Positions 38,781 to 49,153 of a stretch of 64,000 nucleotides of DNA are shown piece after piece. The translations under genes were made by a program, and so were the position numbers. Origin of the DNA: Betaproteobacteria bacterium (GTDB lineage Bacteria > Pseudomonadota > Gammaproteobacteria > Burkholderiales > Usitatibacteraceae); the NCBI GenBank assembly GCA_016708825.1, contig JADJEZ010000006.1, positions 124,001 through 188,000 of the forward strand, in the 5' to 3' direction. The notes beneath the pieces were generated by a model. The model saw nothing but the letters and a program-made list of their open reading frames with translations, was not told where the DNA came from and searched no databases. Each line of letters starts with the position of its first letter. The stretch's first letter is position 1.

Positions 38781-39980
38781 TCAGTCGGCCGCGGCCGCGA
38801 CCCTTGCCGGTGCGCCCTTCAGCCCGGCGGCCTCCCGGAGCATCCCGGCCTTGTCCGTCGTCTCCCAGGTGAACTCGGGCTCCTCGCGGCCGAAATGCCC
38901 GTAGGCGGCGCTCTTCTCGTAGATCGGGCGCAGCAGGTCCAGCATCGTGACGATGCCCTTAGGCCGCAGGTCGAAGTGCTCCTCGACCAGCTTCGCGATC
39001 TTCTCGTCGGCAATGACGCCCGTGCCCTCGGTGTAGACGGTCACGTTGATGGGCTTGGCCACGCCGATGGCGTAGGAGATCTGGATCTGGCACTGGCGGG
39101 CAAGTCCCGCGGCCACCACGTTCTTCGCCACGTAGCGCGCGGCATAGGCCGCGGAGCGGTCGACCTTCGAGGGATCCTTGCCGGAAAAGGCGCCCCCACC
39201 GTGCGCGCACGCGCCGCCGTAGGTGTCGACGATGATCTTGCGGCCGGTGAGGCCGCAGTCGCCCTGGGGCCCGCCCACCACGAAGCGCCCGCTCGGGTTC
39301 ACGAGGAAGCGCGTGCCCTTGAGCATCTCCTGGGGGAACACGGGCTTGATCACCAACTCGACCACCGCCTCCCGGATCTGCTCATGGGAGATCTCGGGCG
39401 CGTGCTGCGTCGAGAGCACCACCGTTTCCACCGAGACCGGCTTGCCGTTCTCGTAGCGCATCGTCACCTGGCTCTTCGCGTCCGGGCGCAACCAGGGCAG
39501 CCGCCCGTCCTTGCGCACGTGCGACTGGCGCTCCACGAGGCGGTGGGCGAAGTGGATGGGGGCAGGCATGAGCACGCTGGTCTCGTCGCACGCGTAGCCG
39601 AACATCATCCCCTGGTCGCCGGCGCCCTGGTTCAGGTACTCGTCGGAGGCGTGGTCGACGGCCGCGGCGATGTCGGGGCTCTGCTTGTCGTAGCAGACCA
39701 TGACCGCGCATCCCCGGTAGTCGATGCCGAAATCGGTGTTGTCGTAGCCGATGCGCTTGATCGTCTCGCGGGCGACCTGGATGTAGTCCACGATCGCATG
39801 CGTGGTGATTTCCCCGGCCATGACCACGAGCCCGGTGTTGCAGAGGGTCTCCGCCGCGACTCGCGAGCGGGGGTCCTGCGCTAGAATGGCGTCGAGCACG
39901 GCATCGGAGATCTGGTCGGCCACCTTGTCCGGGTGGCCCTCGGATACCGATTCCGAAGTGAAAAGGTAGTTCGATTTCAT
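38781..39980 (-). CDS. metK: S-adenosylmethionine synthetase
   Basis: MetK makes SAM from methionine and ATP. The 399 residues are full length: MKSNYLFTSESVSEGHPDKV at the start, ATP-binding GAGDQGMMFGYACDET, and GGGAFSGKDPSKVDRSAAYA, the phosphate-binding loop. Three-domain architecture is complete. With ahcY and metF 1-5 kb away the window holds most of the methyl cycle. A TAAAAT at 40020-40015 on the minus strand may be its -10; no riboswitch was recognised in the short leader. Confidence 0.97.
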   Translation of the reverse strand: MKSNYLFTSESVSEGHPDKVADQISDAVLDAILAQDPRSRVAAETLCNTGLVVMAGEITTHAIVDYIQVARETIKRIGYDNTDFGIDYRGCAVMVCYDKQSPDIAAAVDHASDEYLNQGAGDQGMMFGYACDETSVLMPAPIHFAHRLVERQSHVRKDGRLPWLRPDAKSQVTMRYENGKPVSVETVVLSTQHAPEISHEQIREAVVELVIKPVFPQEMLKGTRFLVNPSGRFVVGGPQGDCGLTGRKIIVDTYGGACAHGGGAFSGKDPSKVDRSAAYAARYVAKNVVAAGLARQCQIQISYAIGVAKPINVTVYTEGTGVIADEKIAKLVEEHFDLRPKGIVTMLDLLRPIYEKSAAYGHFGREEPEFTWETTDKAGMLREAAGLKGAPARVAAAAD

Positions 39981-40062
39981 CGGGTTGACCCCACAGTCGC
40001 TTAACGAACCGGGGATTTTAGCAAACTTCCCTTCCCCGCCTGCGATCGCCGGCGGCCGCGCC

Positions 40063-40947
40063 TTGAGACTCCTTCTCCGGTTCCTCGCCTGGCTGGACCT
40101 TCCCGCGAACCATCGACTGGGTGCGTTCGCCGGCCGGCTCGTCTATTTCCTGTCGCCACGCTATCGCCTGCGCGTCCTCGAGAACCTGCGAACCGCGGGC
40201 ATCGCGGCCGACGACCTCGCCCTGGCGCAACTTGCCCGGGAGAACGCCGCGGAAATCGGCAAGGGCGCCTCGGAGCTGGCCTGGGCCCTGTTCCGCCCGG
40301 TCGAGGAAGTCGCAGGACTGGTGTGCGAACTGGACGGCTGGGAGACGGTCGAGCGCCTGCGGGCCCAGGGACGCGCGATCCTCTTCGTCACCCCGCACCT
40401 GGGCGGCTATGACATCGCGGGGCGCTACCTGTGGTCGCGCCTGCCGATCCTGGCGATGTACCGGCCCCACAAGCTCGGCTGGCTGGACGACATCATTCGC
40501 GAGGGCCGCAACCGCGGCGCCGCTCCCGACGGGTCCAATGTCGCGCCGGCCACGCTCGCGGGCGTGCGCCTGCTGCTGCGCCACCTGCGCCGGGCCGGCT
40601 GCACGGTGATCCTCCCGGACCAGGTGCCCGGGGAGGGCGAGGGCGAGTGGGTCGACTTCTTTCGGCGGCCCGCCTACACGATGACGCTCACGGGCCGGCT
40701 GCAGGAGGCCTCGGGGGCGGCCATCGTGTTCTGCTTTGCCGAGCGCCTCGCAGCGGGCCGGGGCTTCCGGCTGCACGTGCGCGCACGCGAAGAGCCGCTT
40801 CCGCGGGACCGTGCGGCGGCGGCCCTTGCGGTGAACCAGGGAGTCGAGGACCTCATTCGCATGGCGCCGGCGCAGTACCTTTGGGGCTACAACCGCTACA
40901 AGCGGCCGGCCGGCGCGCCGCCCGCCCCGGGAGCGCTGCGGTGGTGA
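40063..40947 (+). CDS. Lipid A biosynthesis acyltransferase (LpxL/HtrB family), first copy
   Basis: A 294-residue membrane-anchored lysophospholipid acyltransferase of the lauroyl transferase family. The catalytic HX4D motif is complete: His112 and Asp117 in VTPHLGGYDIAGR. The later VILPDQVPGEGEGEWVDFF and FFRRPAYTMTLTGRL segments are family landmarks. The start is not certain: TTG at 40063 gives a normal N-terminus, while an ATG at 39985 would run across the metK promoter. It is followed by a second copy with a GTGA overlap and belongs to the conserved metK-lpxL-lpxL-dapF order. Confidence 0.88.
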   Translation: MRLLLRFLAWLDLPANHRLGAFAGRLVYFLSPRYRLRVLENLRTAGIAADDLALAQLARENAAEIGKGASELAWALFRPVEEVAGLVCELDGWETVERLRAQGRAILFVTPHLGGYDIAGRYLWSRLPILAMYRPHKLGWLDDIIREGRNRGAAPDGSNVAPATLAGVRLLLRHLRRAGCTVILPDQVPGEGEGEWVDFFRRPAYTMTLTGRLQEASGAAIVFCFAERLAAGRGFRLHVRAREEPLPRDRAAAALAVNQGVEDLIRMAPAQYLWGYNRYKRPAGAPPAPGALRW

Positions 40948-41828
40948 TCCTGCGAAGGCTCGGCTCGTGGCTCGCGCTGGGGCTGCTCTGGCTCTTGCAC
41001 TGGCTCCCGACGCCTGCGCTGGGCGCGATCGGCCGCGCCCTGGGGCGGCTGCTCTACCGGTTCGGGCGCGGGCGCGTCACGGACACGAACCTCGCGCTGT
41101 GCTTTCCGGAGATGCCCGAGACCGAGCGCAAGGCGCTCGCGCGCCACCACTTCGAGTTGCTCGGCCGCAACGCGATCGAGATGAGCGTGATGTGGTTCGG
41201 GGCCGACGAGCGCGTGCTGGGCCTCGTCTCCATCCGCGGCCGCGAGCACCTGGACCGCCTGCGCGGCAAGCCCGTGATCCTGCTGGTGCCGCATTTCATC
41301 GGCCTCAACATGGGCGGTGCGCGGATCGCGAACGACCTGCCGGGATCGGCGAGCATCTACAGCCGCCAGAAGAACCCCGTCCTCGACCGGCTGTTCCTGC
41401 ATGGCCGCAAGCGCTTCGGCGACCCGATCCTGCTTTCCCGGCAGGAAGGCATGCGCGCCATCGTGAAGACCTTGCGCGAGGGTCGCCTGCTCTACTTCCT
41501 TCCCGACATGGATTTCGGGCCGCGCGACGCGCTCTTCGTGCCGTTCTTCGGCGTGCCGGCCGCCACCGTCACCGCCCTACCGCGGCTGGCACGGCTCGGG
41601 CGCGCGACCGTGGTGCCCGCCGTGGCCCGCCAGCTCGAGCACGGCTACGAGATGGTCGTCTATCCCCCGTGGGAGAACTACCCCAGCGACGACCTGGAGG
41701 CCGACGTGCGGCGCATGAACGCATTCATCGAGGATCGCGTCCGCGAGATCCCGGAGCAGTACTTCTGGGCCCACAAGCGCTTCAAGACGCGCCCTCCCGG
41801 AGAGCCGTCTCCCTACGTTCGCCGCTAG
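40941..41828 (+). CDS. Lipid A acyltransferase-like protein, second copy, HX4N
   Basis: A 295-residue paralogue of the gene before it, with an N-terminal membrane helix (ALGLLWLLHWLPTPALGAIG). The family's HX4D/E catalytic pair reads His118 and Asn123 (LVPHFIGLNMGGARIA), an Asp-to-Asn change at a key position. Other parts look normal: SIYSRQKNPVLDRLFLHGRK, FLPDMDFGPRDALFVPFFGV and EQYFWAHKRFKTRPPG. It may be less active, use another mechanism, or have a different acceptor. Start GTG at 40941 or 40944; the latter gives a GTGA overlap with the first copy. Confidence 0.88.
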   Translation: MVILRRLGSWLALGLLWLLHWLPTPALGAIGRALGRLLYRFGRGRVTDTNLALCFPEMPETERKALARHHFELLGRNAIEMSVMWFGADERVLGLVSIRGREHLDRLRGKPVILLVPHFIGLNMGGARIANDLPGSASIYSRQKNPVLDRLFLHGRKRFGDPILLSRQEGMRAIVKTLREGRLLYFLPDMDFGPRDALFVPFFGVPAATVTALPRLARLGRATVVPAVARQLEHGYEMVVYPPWENYPSDDLEADVRRMNAFIEDRVREIPEQYFWAHKRFKTRPPGEPSPYVRR

Positions 41829-41844
41829 TGCGCGGCACGGCGCG

Positions 41845-42788
<944 letters not shown>

Positions 42789-42792
<4 letters not shown>

Positions 42793-44015
42793 GCCGGCTC
42801 CTCCGGTCTCTGGTAGGGATGCTCGCCGGCCAGGAAGTCGACCAGCGCCCCGCCGTGCTCGATCAGGATGCGCGAGGCGCCGATGCCCTCGCGGCGGATC
42901 TCGCGGACGATGTCCGCCGCGCGCCACTGCGGCGGGACGATCAGCGTGCGCGCGGGATGGTCCTTGAGCCAGTCGCGGAAGCGGATTTCCTGGCCCGTGC
43001 CCGGCACGAAGGTCCCCACCTTCGACCGGTCGGAATCGACGACCACCGGAAAGCGCGTCGCGTCGCAGCCGTAGCGGTTCATGAAAGCCGCCGACTTCCC
43101 CGTCCCGCCCCAGATCGCGACGCCGCCGGGGTCGCCGGCCAGGGCCTCGAGCTGTCGCGCGATCGCCGATCGCGATTCCCGCGCCGACGCCCGGTACTGC
43201 CCCGCGGCGCGTGCGGCTTCGCAGTGCCCGGCGGGCGCGCGCAGGGAAACGAAAGCCGTCACCACCTCGCGGTCGTAGGCGTGCGCCAGCGAGTCTATCC
43301 GCGCCCCGCACGCCTCGAGCATCGCGGTGAACGAGCGCGTGGTGAACTGCGAGCTGTGCTCGTAGTAGAGGTCCGCCGTGCGGCCCGTCTCCTGGAGCCG
43401 GTCCACGCAGGGCACCTCGAAGTAGGCGGGAACGTCGCGCCCGGCCGCGGCGGCGGCGAAGGCGATCGATTGCAGGAAGGAGAGCGGGCTTTCGAGGTGC
43501 TCGAGCACGTGCCGCGCGACGACGATGTCGGGCGCGAGGGCGGCGACGTGGCCCGGTGGGTCGAAGAGCTCCGCGCGCAGCTCGATGCCTTCGCGACCCC
43601 CCGTGGCGCCGTGCGGGTCGAAGCCGATATAGCGACCACCGGGGCGCAGCTGCGCGAGCGCGGCGAGCAGGCTCGCATCGCCGTGCCCGACCTCGACCAC
43701 CACGGGAATTGCCGGAACGCGCGCGAGGATGCGCTCCACGAGACCGCGCATGAACGCGGACCAGGCGGCGCCGCTGTTGAACATGCGGTTGGGCTTGCTC
43801 GAATAGGGCACGTGGGCATAGTCGAACGCCGCGTTGTGGATGTGCGTGCAATTCACGCACTGCACGAAATCCAGCGGCAGGCGCGGCATGGCGCGGGCCT
43901 CTTCCGCGTTTCCGGGCCAGGCGATCGTCGCGAGCGGCTGCTCGCCGCCGTCGAAGAAATCCACCGCCACGTGGTGCCCGCAGGCCGGGCAGGCCCCGGT
44001 GCGCGCGCCGCTCAT
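42789..44015 (-). CDS. Zinc-binding class I methyltransferase with C-terminal sugar-methyltransferase domain
   Basis: A 408-residue protein of the C-methyltransferase type found in sugar and glycan pathways. An N-terminal zinc site is formed by CPACGHH and the later CVNCTHIHN. The SAM domain (about 90-270) has VVVEVGHGDASLLAALAQL and VVARHVLEHLESPLSFLQSI. A C-terminal domain follows (GGVAIWGGTGKSAAFMNRYG, with Rossmann-like GxGxxG), as in the TylC3/NovU-type proteins. It likely methylates a nucleotide sugar or glycan. Both ends overlap neighbours by four bases. Confidence 0.88.
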
Positions 44016-46546
44016 GGCGCCCCCTCGCGCTCGAGCGCCTCGTCGAAGGCGCGCTCGAGGAACGCCTCCAGGTCGCGCACGGCGAGTTCGTCGTCGAACA
44101 GGGCGCCCGAGCGCTCGCGAACCCGGCTGCGCATCGCCTCACGGAACGCGGCATCGTTCGCCAGGCGTACGGCAAGGGCGACGTATTCCTGCGTCGTCGC
44201 GGCCACCAGGTCCTCGAAACCCATCTGCCGGTAGCAGGCGAGCGTCACGCGCCCGCGCATGAACGGCCCCGGCAGGGTCACCACCGGCACCCCCAGGCCC
44301 AGCGCCTCGTAGGTGGAGTTGCCTCCACCGAAGTGCACCGGATCGAGGACCGCGTCGGCGCTCGCGAGCAGGTCGAGGAACGCGGCTTCCGGCATGAAGG
44401 GCAGGAACCGCACCCGTTCGACGTGCTCCGGGAAGGCGCGCCCCAGGCGCGCGAGCAGCGCCTCGTTCCAGCCCGTCCTTGCGCTCGACACCAGCGCCAG
44501 GTGGCCCGCCGGGTCCGCCTCCAGGAGCGCTCCCAGAACGGCATCGAAGGCCGGGTGGAACTTGAAGAGGCTCTGCGGGCAGGCGTAGAGCTTCGCGCCC
44601 GGCGGCAAACCGAGCCGCGCCCGCGCGCCGATCGCAGGCGCCGGCCGCGGTCTCGCGTAACAGGCGGGGAGGCGGGAGAGCCGTGCGAGCCGCTCGCCGT
44701 AATGCGCCTGCGCCCCCGGCGGCTCCAGGGTTTCGCAGGACACGAAATGGTCGATCGACGCGAGTCCCGTGGTGTCGGGGTGGCCCCAGCTCGTGACCTG
44801 CACGGGCGCGAGGCGCGCGAAGGCGAGGAAGTAGGAGAAGGGATGCATGCCGACATCGGGGTAGAACAGGATATCCGGTTTCGCCTCGGCGACGGCGCGC
44901 CTTGCCTCGTCGAGACGGGGCGGCAGGGCGATCGCGCCGTCGGCGGACGCATCGATTGCGGCGCGCACCGGATCCTCGCGCTGCATCGCATGCATCACGA
45001 CCACCTCGAAGCGACGCCGATCGAGCCGGGCCACGAAGCCCCGGAAGAGCTTGCCGATGGTGTGGTCGTGCAGGAACGCGGAGAGGAACGCCACGCGCAG
45101 TCGCCTTCCCGCGCGCGGCCGCGGCCTCGCCTGCGGCGCCTGCCAGCCGAGCGCCGGATGCAGGGCGAGGAACATTTCCGCGATGGCACGCTGCGGCTCG
45201 CGGTCGGACAGGCCGTGATAGGCGAGGTAGAAGCCCGTCACGCCGATGCTTCGCGCGGGATCGCCCAGCGCGCAGCCGCTTGCTGCGAGCCGTGCGACGC
45301 GGCGCAGGAGATCGTCGCGTGCGCTTCCGATCGCCTCGGTCGAGCGCGCCACGACGGGAAGCGCCAGGGCCCGCAGCACCTGCCAGCGGGCTTCGCCCGG
45401 GGCGAGCCGGATGGCCTCGTCGAAGCGGGCGAGCGCCTCCTCGTGGCGTCCGTCCTCGGCGAGGAGATTCGCCGCCATGCCCTGCACGGCGGCATCGCCC
45501 GGAGCGAGCCGTGCGGCCTCGCGCGCAAGCTCGACGGACTCGCCGTGGCGCTTGAGCACCGTGAGCGAGCCGCACAGGTTCACCATCGCCGGCACCTTGC
45601 CGGGTTCGCGCCGCAACACCTCGCGGAGCACGACTTCGGCTTCGCTCGCGCGACCGAGCTCATTGAGGGCGGCGGCGCGGGTGATCGCGGCCTCGGCGAA
45701 CGCCGGCGAAAGGGCAAGCGCGCGTCGCTCGATTTCCTCGCAGGCCGCGAATTGCCCCCGTTCGAGCAAGGCGCAGGCGAGGTTGTGCCACGCCGGGGCG
45801 AGCGAGGGATTGATCTGCGTTGCGCGCCGAAAGGCGGCCTCCGCCTCGGCGGCCCGCCCAAGCGCGAGGAGCGCCGTGCCGCGGTTGTTGTGGGCGCCCG
45901 CGTCTTCCGGCTGCGCCGCGATGACCGCATCGAAGCACTCGACGGCCCGGGCATGGCTCCCCGTCCGGAAATGGGTGTCGCCCAGGAGGGCAAGCACCCC
46001 GGGGTGCCCGGGCGCCAGGCGAAGTGCCCCGGCGAATCGCGCACTCGCCGCCTCGAGCCGCCCCAGGCCCAGGGCGGCGTGGCCACCCACCATCCACATC
46101 GGCAGGAACTGCGGCAGGTTCGCGAGGACCTCCTCGCAAAGACTGAAGGCGTCCGCGAACCTCCTCGCCGCGAGAAGCGCCATTCCCAGGTTGCCCGCGG
46201 CGTCGGCGTAGCCCGCATCGGCGTCAAGCGCCGCGCGATAGGCTTGAATCGCCTCATCCGCCTTCCCGAGCGCCTGGCAGGCGGCACCGCGCGTGTTGAG
46301 CGCGAACGCATCCCGCGGCGCCTCGCGGAGCAGCCCGTCCACGAACGCCAGGGCCTCGTCGGCCCGGCCTCGCCGGAGCGACACGAGCGCGAGCAGGTGG
46401 CGCACGTCGGGGTTCCCCGGCAGTCGCGCGAGTAGCGCGCGCGCGGCCCGCTCCGCCTCGTCGATCTGGCCGGCATCGAAACGGGATATCGCGTCCTTCA
46501 GGGACGCGGCGTCTTCCGGGGAGAGTGGGGATGGAATGGCGGACAT
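44012..46546 (-). CDS. TPR-containing O-GlcNAc-transferase-like glycosyltransferase (SPINDLY/GT41 type)
   Basis: An 844-residue protein with about ten TPR repeats (residues about 10-420) and a GT41 catalytic region (about 450-840). Catalytic landmarks: RVAFLSAFLHDHTIGKLFRG, LFYPDVGMHPFSYFLAFARL, VQVTSWGHPDTTGLASIDHF, the nucleotide-contacting SLFKFHPAFD, and GGNSTYEALGLGVPVVTLPG. Bacterial relatives glycosylate proteins or make surface glycans. It starts at ATG 46546 and is coupled by ATGA to the methyltransferase and then to UXS. The sugar donor could be UDP-GlcNAc, UDP-xylose or another sugar; sequence does not decide. Confidence 0.9.
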   Translation of the reverse strand: MSAIPSPLSPEDAASLKDAISRFDAGQIDEAERAARALLARLPGNPDVRHLLALVSLRRGRADEALAFVDGLLREAPRDAFALNTRGAACQALGKADEAIQAYRAALDADAGYADAAGNLGMALLAARRFADAFSLCEEVLANLPQFLPMWMVGGHAALGLGRLEAASARFAGALRLAPGHPGVLALLGDTHFRTGSHARAVECFDAVIAAQPEDAGAHNNRGTALLALGRAAEAEAAFRRATQINPSLAPAWHNLACALLERGQFAACEEIERRALALSPAFAEAAITRAAALNELGRASEAEVVLREVLRREPGKVPAMVNLCGSLTVLKRHGESVELAREAARLAPGDAAVQGMAANLLAEDGRHEEALARFDEAIRLAPGEARWQVLRALALPVVARSTEAIGSARDDLLRRVARLAASGCALGDPARSIGVTGFYLAYHGLSDREPQRAIAEMFLALHPALGWQAPQARPRPRAGRRLRVAFLSAFLHDHTIGKLFRGFVARLDRRRFEVVVMHAMQREDPVRAAIDASADGAIALPPRLDEARRAVAEAKPDILFYPDVGMHPFSYFLAFARLAPVQVTSWGHPDTTGLASIDHFVSCETLEPPGAQAHYGERLARLSRLPACYARPRPAPAIGARARLGLPPGAKLYACPQSLFKFHPAFDAVLGALLEADPAGHLALVSSARTGWNEALLARLGRAFPEHVERVRFLPFMPEAAFLDLLASADAVLDPVHFGGGNSTYEALGLGVPVVTLPGPFMRGRVTLACYRQMGFEDLVAATTQEYVALAVRLANDAAFREAMRSRVRERSGALFDDELAVRDLEAFLERAFDEALEREGAP

Positions 46547-46669
46547 CGGACGGCGGACGGGCGAGTGAGCGGCAATGGTAGTCCACGCGCACGGAGTTCC
46601 CCAAGGCCGGGGGCTTTCCGGCCCCGTACGCCGCCCGGTCGCCACCGGAGCCGATGCTAGAATCGCGCC
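46547..46669. promoter_or_regulatory. Divergent promoter region of the glycosylation operon and dapF
   Basis: On the plus strand TAGAAT at 46658-46663 is followed after six bases by the GTG of dapF, giving a probable leaderless start. The promoter of the glycosyltransferase on the other strand was not recognised. Confidence 0.5.
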
Positions 46670-47551
46670 GTGCGACTGCGCTTCACCAAGATGCACGGCC
46701 AGGGCAACGATTTCGTCGTGATGGACGGGGTGCGCCAGGCCATCGTCCTCACGGCCGAGCAGGTCCGCGCGATCGCTTCTCGCCACTTCGGCGTGGGCTG
46801 CGACCAGTTGCTGCTGGTAGAGCGCGCCCGCGACCCCGCCAACGACTTCCGTTACCGGATCTGGAACGCCGACGGCGGCGAGGTCGAGCAATGCGGCAAC
46901 GGCGCGCGCTGCTTTGCCCGGTTCGTTCGCGAAGAGGGCCTCACGGGCAAGGACGAACTGCGCGTGGAGACCGCCCGCGGCGTCATCCGGCCGCGCATCG
47001 AAGCCGGCGGGCGGGTGTGCGTCGACATGGGTCCGCCGCGCTTCGAACCTTCCGAGGTGCCGTTCATTGCGCCGGACAAGGGCCCGGTGCACGCCCTTTC
47101 GGTCGCCGGCGCGACGGTCGAGGTGAGCGTGCTCTCCATGGGCAACCCGCACGCCGTCCAGGTGGTGGCGGACGCCGATGGCGCACCGGTGACCACCCAG
47201 GGCCCGCTCATCGAGCGCCACCCCGCCTTTCCCGAGCGCGTGAACGCGGGCTTCCTCGAGGTGCTCGCGCGCGACCATGTGCGGCTGCGGGTCTGGGAGC
47301 GCGGCGCGGGAGAGACCCTCTCCTGCGGCACCGGCGCGTGCGCCGCCGTGGTCGCGGGCATTCGCCGCGGTCTCCTCGACGGCGAGGTTCGCGTAAGCAC
47401 CCGCGGCGGCGATCTCGCGATTCGCTGGGCGGGGACGGCTTCCGGCATGACGCCCCCCTTCGCTCCCGTTATGATGACGGGCGATGCCGTGCGCGTCTTC
47501 GAGGGCGAGATCGAGCTCCCGACGCCCGGCACCCAGGAGAGCCTGCCTTGA
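46670..47551 (+). CDS. dapF: Diaminopimelate epimerase
   Basis: DapF turns LL- into meso-diaminopimelate for lysine and peptidoglycan. The 293-residue protein begins RLRFTKMHGQGNDFVVMDGV. Both catalytic cysteines are present: GEVEQCGNGARCFARFV and ETLSCGTGACAAVVAG. Length is slightly above the usual 275-280. The GTG start at 46670 lies six bases after TAGAAT, so the message may be leaderless. Its stop overlaps the next start by one base (TGATG). Confidence 0.96.
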   Translation: MRLRFTKMHGQGNDFVVMDGVRQAIVLTAEQVRAIASRHFGVGCDQLLLVERARDPANDFRYRIWNADGGEVEQCGNGARCFARFVREEGLTGKDELRVETARGVIRPRIEAGGRVCVDMGPPRFEPSEVPFIAPDKGPVHALSVAGATVEVSVLSMGNPHAVQVVADADGAPVTTQGPLIERHPAFPERVNAGFLEVLARDHVRLRVWERGAGETLSCGTGACAAVVAGIRRGLLDGEVRVSTRGGDLAIRWAGTASGMTPPFAPVMMTGDAVRVFEGEIELPTPGTQESLP

Positions 47552-48225
47552 TGACCCCGGAACAAGTCGCCGATTTCCTCCGCCAGAACCCCGGCTTCTT
47601 CGAGCAGAACGTCGACCTGCTGGTGAACCTGCAGATCCCGCACCCGCACGGAGGGCGCGCGGTGTCGATCGGCGAGCGCCAGCTCGTCGCGGTGCGCGAG
47701 AAAACGCGGCTTCTCGAGGAAAAGCTTCGCGAGCTCATCGGCTTCGGAGAGGAAAACGACGCGGTCTCCGCGAAAGTCCACCGCCTGGCCTGCCGCCTGC
47801 TGGAGGCCGCGGGGCTCGATTCGACGCTCGATACCGCCTACCTGGACCTGCTCGACCACTTCGCCGTGCCCCACGTGGCGGTGCGGTTGTGGAACGTGGC
47901 GGAGCGCAACCCCGAGACCCGGGAATTCGGCGAGGTCGCCGTCGAGATGCGCGAGTTCGTGGCGCAGATGAGCGTGCCCTACTGCGGAAACCACGCCGTC
48001 TACGAAAGCCAGGGCTGGTTCGGCGAGGCCGCGCCGCACCTGAAGTCCTTCGCCCTCGTCGCGCTGCGCCGGGGCGAGCTGTGCATCGGCGTGCTCGCAC
48101 TCGCCTCCGAGGACGCCCGTCGCTTCTACCCGGAAATGGGCACCCTCTACCTCGCGCGCATCGGCGAGCTCCTCGCCAGCGCGCTTTCGCGCCACCTCAC
48201 TTCCGTCCGTGAAGCCGCAGGCTAG
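47551..48225 (+). CDS. DUF484 family protein
   Basis: A 224-residue protein of the DUF484 family, found in gamma- and betaproteobacteria between dapF and xerC. MTPEQVADFLRQNPGFFEQN at the N-terminus and HPHGGRAVSIGERQLVAVRE are hallmarks; the rest is a GAF-like domain (about 85-220). The molecular role is not known. Coupled to dapF by TGATG and overlapping xerC by 17 bases. Confidence 0.92.
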   Translation: MTPEQVADFLRQNPGFFEQNVDLLVNLQIPHPHGGRAVSIGERQLVAVREKTRLLEEKLRELIGFGEENDAVSAKVHRLACRLLEAAGLDSTLDTAYLDLLDHFAVPHVAVRLWNVAERNPETREFGEVAVEMREFVAQMSVPYCGNHAVYESQGWFGEAAPHLKSFALVALRRGELCIGVLALASEDARRFYPEMGTLYLARIGELLASALSRHLTSVREAAG

Positions 48226-49096
48226 CCTCTCGCGCTACCTCGATTTCCTTGCGAACGAGCGGCGCCTGGCCGCCCACACGCTCGGTGCCTATTCCCGCGA
48301 CGGGATGCTCCTCGGGACCCTCTCGGAAGGACGCGACCCGGGCGAGCTCGGGTCAGCCGACATCCGGCGCTTCGTCGCCGCGCTCCACGCGAAGGGCCTC
48401 GCGCCGCGCAGCCTCGCGCGACTGCTTTCCACGTGGCGCGGGTTCTTCGACTGGCTCGTGCGGGGGCGCGAGATCGCCACGAATCCCTGCAAGGGAATCC
48501 GGGCCCCGCGCGCCGCGAGGACCCTGCCGGAGGCGCTCTCCCCGGACGAAGCCACGCGCCTCGTCGCCGTCGACGACGCCTCCGACACCGGCATCCGGGA
48601 CCGTGCCCTCTTCGAACTCGCCTATTCCTGCGGGCTTCGGGTGTCCGAGTTGACCGGCCTGGACATCGGCGCGGTCGACGCGCGTTCCGGCGAAGCCCGT
48701 GTCACGGGCAAGGGATCGAAGACGCGCATCGTCCCCGTGGGCGCCCCGGCGCTGGAGGCGCTGGCGCGCTGGCTGCCGGTGCGCGAACGCCTCGCGGCCG
48801 CCGGCGAGAAGGCCCTTTTCATCGGCCGCTCCGGCCGCCGCCTGTCCCCGCGAGAGGTCCAGCGCCGCATCAAGCTGCGCGCCGCGGCGGCGGGACTCGC
48901 GGTGGACGTGCATCCGCACATGCTGCGCCACTCCTTCGCCTCGCACGTGCTGCAGTCCTCGGGCGACCTGCGGGCCGTGCAGGAGATGCTAGGCCACGCC
49001 AGCATCGCCTCCACGCAGGTGTACACGCACCTCGACTTCCAGCACCTTGCCAGGATCTACGACGCGACTCACCCGCGCGCGAAGCGCAAGGGCTGA
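48209..49096 (+). CDS. xerC: Tyrosine recombinase XerC
   Basis: XerC resolves chromosome dimers at dif together with XerD. The 295 residues hold an N-terminal SAM-like DNA-binding domain (about 5-90) and the catalytic domain with all six residues: Arg in YSCGLRVSELTGL, Lys in GKGSKTRIVPV, His and Arg in HPHMLRHSFASH, His in GHASIASTQV, and the nucleophile Tyr in QVYTHLD. The start GTG at 48209 overlaps DUF484. Position after dapF-DUF484 supports XerC instead of XerD or a phage integrase. Confidence 0.95.
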   Translation: MKPQASLSRYLDFLANERRLAAHTLGAYSRDGMLLGTLSEGRDPGELGSADIRRFVAALHAKGLAPRSLARLLSTWRGFFDWLVRGREIATNPCKGIRAPRAARTLPEALSPDEATRLVAVDDASDTGIRDRALFELAYSCGLRVSELTGLDIGAVDARSGEARVTGKGSKTRIVPVGAPALEALARWLPVRERLAAAGEKALFIGRSGRRLSPREVQRRIKLRAAAAGLAVDVHPHMLRHSFASHVLQSSGDLRAVQEMLGHASIASTQVYTHLDFQHLARIYDATHPRAKRKG

Positions 49097-49114
49097 GGTC
49101 TTTGCGCAACCGAA

Positions 49115-49153
49115 TTGCATCTGCCGCGCCGCGCGGCCTAGAATCCCGCCATG
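49115..49153 (+). promoter_or_regulatory. Promoter of the Zur-like gene (leaderless candidate)
   Basis: TTGCAT (49115-49120), 18 bases, TAGAAT (49139-49144), six bases, ATG at 49151. The transcript should begin at or next to the start codon. No AT-rich Zur palindrome was recognised. Confidence 0.55.

Noticed and set aside
39981..40062. A SAM riboswitch before metK
   Set aside because: The leader between the TAAAAT and the ATG is only about 35 bases and shows none of the conserved SAM riboswitch elements.
48209..49096. The tyrosine recombinase as a phage or island integrase
   Set aside because: It overlaps DUF484 in the conserved dapF-DUF484-xerC order, has the length of XerC, and no att-like repeats or phage genes are near.
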